DNA of 64,000 bases from Xanthomonas sp. GPE 39 (GCF_000963005.1 NZ_JZHZ01000007.1:2569038-2633037), one strand, 5' to 3'; positions 8,249-19,032 are shown, counted from the stretch's first letter. Numbers and translations: made by a program. The notes: a model not told the origin generated them from the letters alone.

Positions 8249-9472
8249 ATGTCGCACGACCACCAGCAGCCCCCATCCGATGCGTCGGACACGGACCACC
8301 GCGCGCACGACGTCGCGCCGCGGCTATTGCCGCCGCCGCTGTCGCTGTACGTCCACCTGCCGTGGTGCGTGCGCAAATGTCCGTACTGCGATTTCAACTC
8401 GCATGCGGCCAAAGGCGCGCTGCCATTCGATGCGTATGTGGACGCACTGATCCGCGACCTCGACCAGGATCTGCCGCTGGTGTGGGGCCGGGTGGTACAC
8501 AGTGTGTTCTTCGGCGGCGGCACCCCCAGCCTGTTCCCGCCCGAGGCCATCGCGCGTTTTCTGGAGGCGGCGAGCGCACGCCTGCGCTTCGCGCCGGGCT
8601 TGGAGATCACCCTGGAGACCAATCCGGGCACCGCCGAACACGGCCGTTTCGACCGTTATCTCGCCGCTGGGGTCAACCGACTCAGCTTCGGCATCCAGAG
8701 CTTCGACGATGCGGCCCTGCAGCGCCTGGGCCGCATCCACGACAGCGCCGAAGCCGAGCGCGCGGTGAAGCTGGCGCAGGACGCCGGCTACGTCAACCTC
8801 AACCTGGATCTGATGTACGCACTGCCACAGCAGACTCTGGCCGAGGCCGAGGCCGACGTAGCACGGGCGCTGGCACTACAGCCGACTCACATCAGCCACT
8901 ACCAGCTCACCCTGGAACCGAACACACTGTTCGCAGCACGGCCGCCGCAGGGCATCCCCGAGGACGACGACGCCTGGGACATGCAGGAACACTGCCAAGC
9001 GCTGCTGGCCGCGGCAGGCTACGCTCAGTACGAAGTCAGCGCCTATGCACGCGCTGGCGCGCGCTGCGCGCACAACCTCAACTACTGGACCTTCGGCGAC
9101 TACCTCGGCATCGGGGCCGGGGCCCACGGCAAGATCAGCTCTGGCGCCGAACAGCGCATCCTGCGCCGTTGGAAGCACAAGCATCCTCAAGCCTTCATGG
9201 ACGCAGCTGGAACGCCGGCCGCGATCGGCGGCGAGGACTGGATCGAGTCAAAGCAACGCCCGTTCGAATACATGCTTAACGCGCTACGCCTGAACCACGG
9301 TTTCGCGCTGCGCGATTTCACCGCGCGTACCGGGCTCGCATCGGCCAGCATTGCCTCGGCACTGCAACAAGCGCAGGCACGCCAATGGCTGCAGTTGGAA
9401 GATGACAAGGTGATACCAACCGAACTAGGGCGGCGTTTCACCAACGACGTCATCGCCCTATTCATGCTCTGA
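8249..9472 (+). CDS. hemW: Radical SAM haem chaperone HemW
   Basis: 407 residues. The radical-SAM cluster motif CVRKCPYC (residues ~40-47) is followed by DFNSHA, as in HemW; the HemN-specific signature is absent. FFGGGTPSLF and LETNPGT are also conserved. HemW proteins bind haem and help insert it in respiratory enzymes; older annotation as coproporphyrinogen oxidase is usually wrong. I chose the ATG at 8249 (MSHDHQQ); a TTG lies two codons earlier. The N-terminus has a ~25-residue His/Asp-rich extension before the core. Confidence 0.93.
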   Translation: MSHDHQQPPSDASDTDHRAHDVAPRLLPPPLSLYVHLPWCVRKCPYCDFNSHAAKGALPFDAYVDALIRDLDQDLPLVWGRVVHSVFFGGGTPSLFPPEAIARFLEAASARLRFAPGLEITLETNPGTAEHGRFDRYLAAGVNRLSFGIQSFDDAALQRLGRIHDSAEAERAVKLAQDAGYVNLNLDLMYALPQQTLAEAEADVARALALQPTHISHYQLTLEPNTLFAARPPQGIPEDDDAWDMQEHCQALLAAAGYAQYEVSAYARAGARCAHNLNYWTFGDYLGIGAGAHGKISSGAEQRILRRWKHKHPQAFMDAAGTPAAIGGEDWIESKQRPFEYMLNALRLNHGFALRDFTARTGLASASIASALQQAQARQWLQLEDDKVIPTELGRRFTNDVIALFML

Positions 9473-9488
9473 AGCGACCGCTGCCGGC

Positions 9489-11906
9489 ATGGTTGTGTCG
9501 GCAGAAACGTGTTACATACCCCCCTCGGTAAAAAACGACGGTCACAGGATGCCCCTGTCTGCAATCTTGTCGGGTTCCCCGGCGACGCTTGCTAGCGTCG
9601 TCTTACCGGCGCGCGTGCGTCATCTGCTGACATGTCTGAACGCGCTGTTGCGGCAGTCGCTGGAGTCGCCACTACAAGCAACCCTGGACGAACTGGAGCG
9701 AGCACTGCTCGAACAAGCCGAACACGCGCACAACTGCCAGTTGCGGCAAGACAACCATCAGGATGCGCAGAACCTGCGTGCACAACGCCCGCACTTCGTC
9801 CCACTGTTCCGAGCGCAACTGGAATCCGCGCTGGCCACGATTCGCAGCACTGCGGCGAGCGTTCAGTCGGAGCAGTCCAGCACGACCAAGGCGGCAACCC
9901 AGGCCCTGAGTTTGGTCTGCGACGTGGAGATCGACCGCAACATCGTGCTGCACGAGATTGCCCGACGCGAGGCGATTCGCACCCACATTCCATTGCAACT
10001 GCTCGGCCACCGCTTCGGCGTACTCGCCGCGCGTCCCGCGTTCGAGGTCGAACACCTGCCAATGGGACCGCAGGCGCTGTGCCGCATACTGCGCGAAGCC
10101 GGCAAGCAACTACAGATGGGGCTGGACGCACAACTGGCCCTATACCGCGCGTTCGAGCGCCATGTCATGACGCATTACGCCATCATCGTGGAACGGGCAA
10201 ATGACCTGCTCACGGACGCTGGCGTACTGCCTGGACTGGTCTACCGGCCCTACCCCACGCGCACGTCCTCGCCCACAGCAGCGGTCGCCGCACGCAGCGC
10301 AGCACGTGCACCCGACACTCCCTATCCGGTCATCGGTCAGACACGAGCGGCAAGCCATCCCCACAGCACTGCGATCACGGCAGAGGACCGCGCGATCGCC
10401 GCACCAATGGCAACGGTGACGCCAGCCAACACGCTCGATGCACCGGCCGAGCTGACCACGCTGCGCAGCTTGCTCATGGCGGCACGCAGGAATGCCGCCC
10501 CTGCCACGGCCATATCGGCGGCCGATCCAATCGCCGCCATCCGCCCCGCGCAGACCGACGCGCCCCAAGCCGAGACGGTCACCATTGCGACCACCACGCT
10601 GTTGCAGGCACTGGGCGAATTTCAAGCGCAGCCGCCAGCGCACAGCACCATGGGTGGGTTGCGCGGACGTCGCCATATCCGCGACGTGCAGGCGGCACTA
10701 TCGAACGTCTTGCGCAGCGAACACGGTCCGCAGGCCACGCTGGCCTGCCAGGATGCCGACATCTTCGATCTGCTCGCCCTGTTGTACGGCGAAATCGAAC
10801 GCGAGGTACGCAGCGGCACGCCAGCAGCATTGCTATTGGAACGCTTACAGGTGCCACTGGTACGCGCAGCGCTGCAGGATCCCACGCTCTTCGTGTGCGA
10901 CCGGCATCCAGCACGCGAACTACTCAATGCGGTGGCCGAATCCAGCCTGCTCTGGCTCGGCGACGAGGACGTCGATGCACCGTTGCTACTGAAGTTGAAC
11001 AAAACCGTGGATCGGGTCGTCGAGGAATACGAAGGCAATGTCACGGTCTTCGAACAGGCATACCAAGAAATCCAGGCACATTGCCGCGCGCTGGTACACA
11101 AGGCGGAGATCGCCGAACGCCGACACATCGAAGCGGCACGTGGCAAGGAACGACTGGCGCTAGCCAAGCAGACGACCGGCCACAGCCTGGAGCGACTGTG
11201 CAATGCCTGGCAACCGCCATACGTGGTGCAGACCCTCTTGCAACAGGCATGGTCCGACGTGCTGGTGCTGACGCTGCTGCGACAAGGCGAAGACTCCGAT
11301 GCGTGGCGCGAACGCGAGCGGCTCAGCGCACGCATCGCCGAGATCACCTGCCGCACCGATGACGCAGCCGACACTGCTCTGACCGATGCTGTGTGCAACG
11401 CTTTGCTGCAGGTCGGCTATCACCAGGACGAGGCTGCGGCCATCGCCCGCATTCTTTCCACGCCGGGGGCTGCCGAGACATCGGCACTGCTACCTGTATC
11501 TGACACCACGCTACAGTTGCGTGCGCGTGTTGGCGTGCAAAGCGAAGACAATGAGCCGCCGTTACCGCCACGCACCGCGGACGAACAAGCAGCCTACGAG
11601 CATCTGCGCAGCCTGCCGTTCGGCACATGGTTCGTGTTCGTCACCGACCAACAGCACAACCCGAAACGACAACGTTTGTCGTGGTACAGCACGTCCACAG
11701 AACGCGCGTTGTTCGTCAATCAACGCGGACAAAAAACCGCCGACTACTCACTGGATGGACTTGCCAGACTATTGGCGCGGGGCCAGGTAAGCATCATCAG
11801 CGGCAACCGTACACGCTTGATCGACCGCGCCTGGCAAGCGGCCATGCACAGGCTGCGAACTCTCGCGGGCGCGACTGCGTCGAATATCTCCACGGAGGAC
11901 GTATGA
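9489..11906 (+). CDS. DUF1631-family protein with PilZ-like C-terminus
   Basis: 805 residues (785 if it starts at the ATG at 9549, MPLSAILSG; neither start has a strong ribosome site). The long middle part is helical. Residues ~150-215 carry the conserved block near VEIDRNIVLHEIARRE and the LPMGPQALCRI segment. After a variable Ala/Thr/Pro-rich linker (~265-400) a second helical block runs to ~700. The C-terminal ~90 residues (LPFGTWFVFVTD ... RGQVSIISGNRTRLIDRAW) resemble the PilZ-like end of DUF1631 proteins. The next gene is a separate PilZ protein overlapping by four bases, which supports a c-di-GMP-related role. The function of the family is not established to my knowledge. Confidence 0.82.
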   Translation: MVVSAETCYIPPSVKNDGHRMPLSAILSGSPATLASVVLPARVRHLLTCLNALLRQSLESPLQATLDELERALLEQAEHAHNCQLRQDNHQDAQNLRAQRPHFVPLFRAQLESALATIRSTAASVQSEQSSTTKAATQALSLVCDVEIDRNIVLHEIARREAIRTHIPLQLLGHRFGVLAARPAFEVEHLPMGPQALCRILREAGKQLQMGLDAQLALYRAFERHVMTHYAIIVERANDLLTDAGVLPGLVYRPYPTRTSSPTAAVAARSAARAPDTPYPVIGQTRAASHPHSTAITAEDRAIAAPMATVTPANTLDAPAELTTLRSLLMAARRNAAPATAISAADPIAAIRPAQTDAPQAETVTIATTTLLQALGEFQAQPPAHSTMGGLRGRRHIRDVQAALSNVLRSEHGPQATLACQDADIFDLLALLYGEIEREVRSGTPAALLLERLQVPLVRAALQDPTLFVCDRHPARELLNAVAESSLLWLGDEDVDAPLLLKLNKTVDRVVEEYEGNVTVFEQAYQEIQAHCRALVHKAEIAERRHIEAARGKERLALAKQTTGHSLERLCNAWQPPYVVQTLLQQAWSDVLVLTLLRQGEDSDAWRERERLSARIAEITCRTDDAADTALTDAVCNALLQVGYHQDEAAAIARILSTPGAAETSALLPVSDTTLQLRARVGVQSEDNEPPLPPRTADEQAAYEHLRSLPFGTWFVFVTDQQHNPKRQRLSWYSTSTERALFVNQRGQKTADYSLDGLARLLARGQVSIISGNRTRLIDRAWQAAMHRLRTLAGATASNISTEDV

Positions 11907-12247
11907 TCGCCGAAGCTCGTCGCTCGCCGCGCCGCCCGGTGCCGGACATGGTGCCGGTCCTGGACATGATGGAAGAGGTGGTGATCGGCCGCCTCGGCAA
12001 TGTGTCCGAACACGGCATGCTGCTGCTGGCATCGACCCACTTGCATGACGACGCGCTGTACCAATTGCGCTTCACAATGCCGCAAACCGATCGTCAGGTG
12101 CAGATCGACGTGGGCGCACACCTATTGTGGAGCGAAGCCTCGCACACGCCAGGCCATGCCTGGACAGGCTTCTGCTTTCTCACCATCTCCGCCGCGCACC
12201 GCGATCTGTTACGACAATGGGTCAACAACGCCGAGCCCAACGGCTGA
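11903..12247 (+). CDS. PilZ-domain protein
   Basis: 114 residues, starting in an ATGA overlap with the preceding stop and preceded by GGAGG, so translation is probably coupled. It is a single PilZ domain: the RxxxR-type motif (RRSPRRPVP, residues 6-14), then the GNVSEHGMLLL motif near residue 35 (the D/NxSxxG element of c-di-GMP binding), and a beta-barrel ending WTGFCFLTISAAHRDLL. Because the arginines and the NVSxxG element are present, c-di-GMP binding is plausible. Confidence 0.88.
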   Translation: MIAEARRSPRRPVPDMVPVLDMMEEVVIGRLGNVSEHGMLLLASTHLHDDALYQLRFTMPQTDRQVQIDVGAHLLWSEASHTPGHAWTGFCFLTISAAHRDLLRQWVNNAEPNG

Positions 12248-12334
12248 CCTGTTCATTGCATACTCCACGACACGCGCAGAAGCGGCGACTTGCGTCTTTA
12301 ATGCGACGCCATCGCTGGCCTTAGCGTGGCTAAA

Positions 12335-12467
12335 AAACCTCGCCAGTCGCGGCCGGTTGGGTAACAGACCGCGCGCAGCAACCGCCATGTACAGACGGCA
12401 CATGAGGATTCCGAGCACTGCCCGCCCCCGTCCGGCGGCGACGCGGCAGCGTTGTTAGCCATTCTTA
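12335..12467 (+). repeat. Dispersed intergenic repeat, copy B
   Basis: Second copy of the repeat at 64-195, in the 299-base gap between the PilZ gene and pepQ. Shared landmarks in order are AAAC-TCGC-AGTCGC, TGTACAGA, CATGAGGATTCCGAGCACTG, TCCGGCGGCGACGC and TTGTTAGCC. Small indels separate the copies. A short inverted repeat (12282-12294 with 12341-12353, about 11 of 13 bases paired) lies just upstream, as a weaker version of the large palindrome next to copy A. Confidence 0.65.
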
Positions 12468-12546
12468 GCCGCAAGGCGCCGAATCCCCACCCCCGAATTG
12501 CGGCACACTGCGTCCTCGTTGATCCCACGCCGACCGAGTTCTGCCC

Positions 12547-13869
<1,323 letters not shown>

Positions 13870-13905
13870 ACCAGCGCACCGGTCAAGCGCAGCGCATGCG
13901 CTGGA

Positions 13906-15231
13906 TCAATCCGCCGCCATCACCACTTCGATCTGCTCGGCACTGCGCGGCAGCGCGTCGGTCAGCACGCGGTGGCCGTCGTCGGTGATCAGCACGTCGT
14001 CCTCGGTGCGAATGCCGATGCCACGCCACTTCGCGTGCACCTCCTGATCGTCGGGGGCGACGTATAGCCCCGGCTCGATGGTGAACACCATGCCCGGCTC
14101 CAGCAGGCGCGATGCACCAGCCAGTTTGTAGTCGCCGACGTCGTGCACGTCCAGCCCCAGCCAGTGCCCGGTCTTGTGCCGGTAGAAACGCCGATAGTCG
14201 CCGCTCTCCAGGTTCTGCTCCAGGCCGCCCTTGAGCAAACCCAGCCGCAGCAGACCTTCGGTGAGCACCTGCACTGCGGCCAGATGCCCGGCCTCGTATG
14301 CGACGCCCGGCCGCGCCTGCGCCAGCGCCGCCGCGTGGGCGGCGCCAACCAAATCGTGCAGCACGCGTTGTTCGGCGCTGAAGCGGCCGTTGACCGGAAA
14401 GGTGCGGGTGATGTCGGCGGCATAGCCACGGTACTCGGCACCCGCATCGATCAGGACCAGATCGCCGTCGCGCAGGCGCGCGGCATTGGCGCGGTAGTGC
14501 AGCACGCAGGCGTTACTGCCGCTGCCGACGATGCTGGCGTAGGCGGGACAGGCATCACCTGCACGGAACGCGTGTTCGATCTCGGCCTGCAACTGGTATT
14601 CGTGCACTCCGGACCGCGCCACCCGCCACGCCGCGCGGTGTCCGGCCACACTCAGGTCGGCGGCCACCTGCATCAACGCGATCTCATCGCGCGACTTGAA
14701 CAGGCGCTGCTCGTGCAGCAAGTGGCCCAGTTCCAGGAACTCGTGCGGCAACTGCGCGCCATGCCGCACCTGCTCGCGCACGCGCTTGACCCAGCCGATC
14801 AGCTTGAGATCGAAATCGACATCGCGGCCGAAGTGATAGTAGACCCGCGAGCGACCCTCCAGCAGGCCAGGCAGGATGTCGTCGAGATCCTCGATCGGGT
14901 AGGCATCGTCCATGCCATAGTGAGCCACCGCGCCTTCCTGGCCGGCACGCGGGCCGTCCCAGGCTTCGCGCTCGGGGTCGCGCTCGCGGCAGAACAGCAG
15001 CGCCTCGCCATGACGGCGTCCGGGCACCAACACCAGGACCGCCTCTGGTTCCGGAAATCCGCACAGATACCAGAAGTCCGAATCCTGGCGGTACGGATAA
15101 TGGGTATCGTGACTGCGCACGCGCTCCGGCGCGCTCGGCAACACCAAGATGGCCTGCTCGCCCGCCATGTCCATCAGCCGTCGACGCCGGCGCGCGTATT
15201 CGGCTGCACCAATCCCGGTGAGCCGCTTCAT
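13906..15231 (-). CDS. pepP: Xaa-Pro aminopeptidase
   Basis: 441 residues, M24B family, removing N-terminal residues before proline. The N-terminal creatinase-like domain contains HDTHYPYRQDSDFWYLCGFPE. The C-terminal catalytic domain has metal ligands in DAGAEYRGYAADITRTF, HKTGHWLGLDVHDVGDY, TIEPGLYV and GIRTEDDVLIT. The start codon overlaps the stop of the YgfB-family gene (ATGA at 15231), so the two are translationally coupled, as in many gammaproteobacteria where ygfB precedes pepP. Confidence 0.96.
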   Translation of the reverse strand: MKRLTGIGAAEYARRRRRLMDMAGEQAILVLPSAPERVRSHDTHYPYRQDSDFWYLCGFPEPEAVLVLVPGRRHGEALLFCRERDPEREAWDGPRAGQEGAVAHYGMDDAYPIEDLDDILPGLLEGRSRVYYHFGRDVDFDLKLIGWVKRVREQVRHGAQLPHEFLELGHLLHEQRLFKSRDEIALMQVAADLSVAGHRAAWRVARSGVHEYQLQAEIEHAFRAGDACPAYASIVGSGSNACVLHYRANAARLRDGDLVLIDAGAEYRGYAADITRTFPVNGRFSAEQRVLHDLVGAAHAAALAQARPGVAYEAGHLAAVQVLTEGLLRLGLLKGGLEQNLESGDYRRFYRHKTGHWLGLDVHDVGDYKLAGASRLLEPGMVFTIEPGLYVAPDDQEVHAKWRGIGIRTEDDVLITDDGHRVLTDALPRSAEQIEVVMAAD

Positions 15232-15776
15232 CAGTTCAACCGCTGCCGGTGACGCGGAGCGAGGACGCAGTCGCTGTGCAGCAGCAGCACCGCCACCCGC
15301 ACGAATTCCTCGATCTCGGCCAACGCCTCCTCGTCTTCGTCGCCACTGTCGATCTCCTCGCCACTGGTCTGCCCCAGTCGGGCCAAGTCCTGTAAGGCCT
15401 CAAGCCCTTCTTCGGACAGCGGCGGCTTGGCCCCTGCGGCAAGACCGAAACCACCAAGGAAGCTACGGCACCACTCGAACAACGCATCGGCTCGCTCGGG
15501 CAACGGCGTCCCAGGCTCGGCCAGGACCAGGTCGAAACCGAAATCGCGGTCCTCCAACTGCGCTACGGTAGCCTGGCGCAGTTGGTCCAGGGCATCGCCG
15601 CGGCGTGGCGTGGCAATGTCGGCATCGGCCAATACCGCCGCTGGCCAGGCGGGCAGGTCGGCGCCGCCGCCAGCCAGCCAGCCGCACAGGGCACCGTGGA
15701 GCTCGGCTGCGGATGCGGCCAGGTCCAATTGTTGACTGGCATTGACGATAGCGGCGGCGGTGGGAAGTTCGGTCAT
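15231..15776 (-). CDS. YgfB/UPF0149-family protein
   Basis: 181 residues from the ATG at 15776. Family features are an N-terminal helix with SAAELHGALCGWLAGGG, the FGFDLVLAEPGTPLPERADALFEWCRSFLGGFGLA block and an acidic C-terminal half (SGDEDEEALAEIEEFVRV). These are small all-helical cytoplasmic proteins; in Pseudomonas a homologue modulates antibiotic-resistance gene expression, but a general function is not settled. It is the first gene of the ygfB-pepP pair and divergent from the GGDEF-EAL gene. Confidence 0.9.
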   Translation of the reverse strand: MTELPTAAAIVNASQQLDLAASAAELHGALCGWLAGGGADLPAWPAAVLADADIATPRRGDALDQLRQATVAQLEDRDFGFDLVLAEPGTPLPERADALFEWCRSFLGGFGLAAGAKPPLSEEGLEALQDLARLGQTSGEEIDSGDEDEEALAEIEEFVRVAVLLLHSDCVLAPRHRQRLN

Positions 15777-15939
15777 GGATACAGGGTCTGTCGGGGGGCT
15801 TGCCACCGGCTCGGGAGGCCGGCAGCGGACTGAATGACGGACCAGTGTAACAATCCGCATACACCTTGCTGCTTGTGAAGGCTTCCGGCACATGCCTACA
15901 CTCAGCAGTCCCTTTCCTTGATAGATATCACGTCCCGCC

Positions 15940-18159
15940 ATGCTGTTAGAGCACCTCACTGCGGGAATCGCAAGCCATCTCACCGCCGACTGGAGCTGGG
16001 ACCGCCCAGTCATTGCCCTCTTCCTGGCCATCGGCGGGCTGACCTTGTCACTGTATGCACTGCTTTACCGGCGGCGTATGCGGCAAAAGCTACGGCGCTA
16101 CGAAGAGCTGCAGCGACACGACCATTACCTGAAGTTGGCGCTATGGGCTTCGGGCGAGCACTTCTGGGATTACGACCTGCAAAATCGCACGCTACGGCGG
16201 ATGCGCGTGGACGATGCCAACCCGCAGATGCAGGAAATCGCTCTGGTGATCCACGAGGACGATCCGCTCAGGATCCATCCCGACGACATCGCCCAGGCCA
16301 AACATGCGCTCAGCGAACATCTTGAGGGGCTCACCGCGATCTATCTGGCCGAATACAGGGTGGACCTGACCGGCGACGGCGTCTGGCAGTGGGCGCGGGT
16401 GCGTGGACGCGTGGTGGATTACGATGCGGCCGGCAATCCGCGCCGCCTCGCCGGCACCGCACGCGATATCACCTCGCACCGTCAAGCCGACCTGGAACGG
16501 CGTATCGCCGCAGAAGTACTGCGCAGCATGAACGAGGCGGTGGCCGTGCTCGACGAGGAGCGGCGCTTTATCTCGGTGAACCCGGCCTTCACCCGGATCA
16601 CCGGCTACAGCGAGCGCGAGGTCCTGGGCCAGCCGATGACACTGATCGACCACGCGCCCAACGTCCCACCACCGCCGATGCTCGATCAAGGGCTTCACTG
16701 GCGTGGCGATGCCTGGAAGCGACGCAAGGACGGCCACGAGATCCTGTGCCACATGCGCCGCAACACCGTGGTCGATGCAGACGGCCGACAGAGCTTCCAA
16801 GTGGTGGTACTGGAAGACATCACCGAACAAAAACGCGCCGAGCAGGAACTGCGCTACCTGGCCAACTACGACACGTTGACCAGCCTGCCCAACCGCGCCC
16901 TGCTGTCAGAGCGGCTGGCCCGGGCGATCGTCCGGGCACGCCGTCAGGCCGGCACGGTTGCGGTGCTGTTCCTGGACCTGGACCGTTTCAAGGACATCAA
17001 CGACTCACAGGGTCACTCCGTCGGCGATCAGGTCCTACGCGCAGTCGCCGAACGCCTGCAACAGGCGGTGGGACCGCAGCATACAGTCGCACGTCTGGCC
17101 GGCGACGAATTCACCGTGGTGGTGGAGGACATCATCAGCCAAGACGAGGCCGAAAGCGTCGCCGCGCGGGTGCTGGCGGCGTTCGAGCCGCCGCTGCGTC
17201 TGGACGATCGCCGCGAGGTGGCGGTTTCCACCTCCATCGGTATTTCGCTGTTCCCGCAACATGCGCTACTGCCCAGCGAACTGCTCAAGCACGCCGATAC
17301 AGCCATGTACCAGGCCAAGGCGGCCGGACGCCGCAATGCCCAGGTGTACTCGGCCAGCATGGACGAGGCCACCCGCCATCGCGCGACACTGGCCAGCACC
17401 TTGCGCAAGATTCCACTGGATCAGGAGTTGAAACTGGTCTATCAGCCGCGCTACTCGTTGCGCGAACAGCGCGTGGTGAGCGTGGAAGCGTTGCTGCGCT
17501 GGCACAGTGCCGATTTCGGGCCCGTCTCGCCGAGCCAGTTCATTCCCTTGGCCGAAGAGACCGGATTGATCCTGCAAATCGGCGAATGGGTCCTGCGCCA
17601 AGCCTGCAGCGCGCTGCGTGACTGGCGCAAAATGGGCCTGACCGATCTGTGCATGTCGATCAACGTCTCGGCGATCCAGCTCGAACGCAGCAACCTGCCG
17701 GAATTGATGGCGCAGATCCTGGCCGACACCGGCGTACCGGCGGCCAATGTCGAACTGGAACTGACCGAGAGCGTGGTGATGTCGCAGGTCGGCAAGAGCG
17801 CGGAAATCCTGCGCGCCTGCCGGGAACTGGGCCTGACCCTGGCAATCGACGATTTCGGCACCGGCTACTCGTCGCTGGCCTATCTGAAGCGGCTGCCGAT
17901 CAACACCCTGAAGATCGACCAGGCCTTCATCAGCGACCTGAGCATGGACCCGGACGATGCCTCCATCACCAGCACCATCATCGCAATGGGCCACTCGCTG
18001 GACCTGAAGGTCGTCGCCGAGGGCGTCGAACAGCCCAGCCAGCTCATGTTCCTACGCGAACATGGCTGCGACGAAATCCAGGGCCACTTGGTCGCGCCCG
18101 CGCTAGAACCGGATGCCTGCCTCAAGCTGCTGCAACAACCGCTGCGGCTGCCCATCTGA
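15940..18159 (+). CDS. PAS-PAS-GGDEF-EAL c-di-GMP signalling protein
   Basis: 739 residues. One membrane segment (~22-43) with a very short periplasmic part is followed by two PAS-type domains (~55-180, ~190-300), GGDEF (~310-470) and EAL (~485-735). The GGDEF signature is AGDEF (387-391), a variant whose cyclase activity is uncertain. The EAL side looks intact: EALLR (516-520), the NVS segment, ELTES, DDFGTGYSS (637-645) and KID. It is therefore probably a phosphodiesterase, perhaps with GTP-modulated or residual cyclase activity. It precedes the zapA genes by about 50 bases but need not share a transcript. Confidence 0.92.
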   Translation: MLLEHLTAGIASHLTADWSWDRPVIALFLAIGGLTLSLYALLYRRRMRQKLRRYEELQRHDHYLKLALWASGEHFWDYDLQNRTLRRMRVDDANPQMQEIALVIHEDDPLRIHPDDIAQAKHALSEHLEGLTAIYLAEYRVDLTGDGVWQWARVRGRVVDYDAAGNPRRLAGTARDITSHRQADLERRIAAEVLRSMNEAVAVLDEERRFISVNPAFTRITGYSEREVLGQPMTLIDHAPNVPPPPMLDQGLHWRGDAWKRRKDGHEILCHMRRNTVVDADGRQSFQVVVLEDITEQKRAEQELRYLANYDTLTSLPNRALLSERLARAIVRARRQAGTVAVLFLDLDRFKDINDSQGHSVGDQVLRAVAERLQQAVGPQHTVARLAGDEFTVVVEDIISQDEAESVAARVLAAFEPPLRLDDRREVAVSTSIGISLFPQHALLPSELLKHADTAMYQAKAAGRRNAQVYSASMDEATRHRATLASTLRKIPLDQELKLVYQPRYSLREQRVVSVEALLRWHSADFGPVSPSQFIPLAEETGLILQIGEWVLRQACSALRDWRKMGLTDLCMSINVSAIQLERSNLPELMAQILADTGVPAANVELELTESVVMSQVGKSAEILRACRELGLTLAIDDFGTGYSSLAYLKRLPINTLKIDQAFISDLSMDPDDASITSTIIAMGHSLDLKVVAEGVEQPSQLMFLREHGCDEIQGHLVAPALEPDACLKLLQQPLRLPI

Positions 18160-18208
18160 GCGGCAGCCATCGCACCGCCGCGCGGCGTCTTGACCACCGC
18201 GCGAACGC

Positions 18209-18448
18209 ATGTCTATCGTGAGCGCCATGGACACACCCGATGTACTCGCCGAACTTCGCGCACTCGCCATGCGCGTGGAAACACTGGTGGAGCGTTGCCA
18301 GCGCCTGACCGACGAAAACCGCAGCCTGCGCCAACAGCAGGAGCAATTGATCGGCGAGCGTTCGCAACTGCTGACCAAGAACGAGCAGGCGCGCTCGCGC
18401 GTGGAAGCCATGATCGCCCGACTGAAATCGCTGGAGCAGCACACGTGA
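18209..18448 (+). CDS. Small coiled-coil protein (TIGR02449 family), upstream of zapA
   Basis: 79 residues from the ATG at 18209, or 73 from that at 18227 (MDTPDVLAELRALAMRVE). It is nearly all coiled coil with heptads of Leu and charged residues (VETLVERCQRLTDENRSLRQ). The family is found next to zapA in gammaproteobacteria. Its stop overlaps the GTG start of zapA (GTGA), so the two are coupled. A role with ZapA at the division ring is inferred only from this linkage. Confidence 0.85.
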   Translation: MSIVSAMDTPDVLAELRALAMRVETLVERCQRLTDENRSLRQQQEQLIGERSQLLTKNEQARSRVEAMIARLKSLEQHT

Positions 18449-18738
18449 GCGAACCGGTCAGCATCCGTATCCTCGACCGCGAATACACCGTTGGCGTCGA
18501 GGCCCAAGAGCGCGACAGCCTGCTCGCTGCCGCGCGTGTGCTCGAAGCGAAGATGCGCGAGATACGCGGCAGCAACCGCATGGCGGCAGTGGACCGCGTC
18601 GCCGTCCTCGCCGCGCTGAATTTGGCACATGAACTCCAGCAGCTGAGCGACGAAAACGCCCAGCGCGAACACGAAATGACCCGCACGCTTGCCGATCTCA
18701 ACCGGCGCCTGGATAGTGTGACCGATACGACGCGTTGA
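18445..18738 (+). CDS. zapA: Cell division protein ZapA
   Basis: 97 residues starting at a GTG that overlaps the preceding stop. The ZapA N-terminal domain (SEPVSIRILDREYTVGV, residues 2-18) with LLAAARVLEAKMREIR is followed by a long C-terminal helix (NLAHELQQLSDENAQREHEM). ZapA bundles FtsZ protofilaments at midcell. The zapA-6S RNA-5-FCL order seen here is the classic gammaproteobacterial arrangement and confirms the call. Confidence 0.94.
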   Translation: MSEPVSIRILDREYTVGVEAQERDSLLAAARVLEAKMREIRGSNRMAAVDRVAVLAALNLAHELQQLSDENAQREHEMTRTLADLNRRLDSVTDTTR

Positions 18739-18819
18739 TTCGGCCATCGCGGCTCGATCATGAAGGTAAATTGCAACGCACCGTGCGACAGACGGACGTG
18801 CCAAGCGCGGCGACAGCGT

Positions 18820-18825
18820 TATACT
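18820..18825 (+). promoter_or_regulatory. -10 element of the 6S RNA promoter
   Basis: TATACT matches five of six consensus positions and lies seven bases before the deduced 6S RNA 5' end. The -35 region (around 18797-18803, GTGCCA) is weak. The GC-rich discriminator (AGCCCCGCG) suggests stringent or growth-rate control, as for other stable-RNA promoters; that is inference. Confidence 0.6.
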
Positions 18826-18831
18826 AGCCCC

Positions 18832-19016
18832 GCGTTCTCTGCTGTGAACGACAGCGTGTGCAAACATTCGCCTTGTCCCTTAATGACGACCACGGGGTGG
18901 CGACGGAATCGGGAGTGCAGGTCCGCCTCGTAGCGGGAAGCCCGAAGGTTCCCCAGCCATCCCACTTGAACCCCGGGTTCAAGGTCGTTTCGCACGCATC
19001 GTCACGGCGGAGAATG
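18832..19016 (+). ncRNA. ssrS: 6S RNA
   Basis: About 185 bases between zapA and the 5-formyltetrahydrofolate cyclo-ligase gene, the canonical position. The ends pair: TTCTCTGCTGTGAACGA near 18835 with TCGTCACGGCGGAGAA near 18999-19014. The 3' half has the diagnostic CTTGAACCCCGGGTTCAAGG hairpin (18965-18984), almost identical in form to E. coli 6S RNA. 6S RNA mimics an open promoter and binds sigma-70 RNA polymerase, shifting transcription in stationary phase. The exact ends are estimated. Confidence 0.9.
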
Positions 19017-19032
19017 CAATTGTTCCAGGAAC

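Noticed and set aside
12305..12340. Hairpin TTAGC-GTG-GCTAA followed by six A
   Set aside because: The stem is only five bases and the A-run is not a T-run in either useful direction, so it is not called a terminator.
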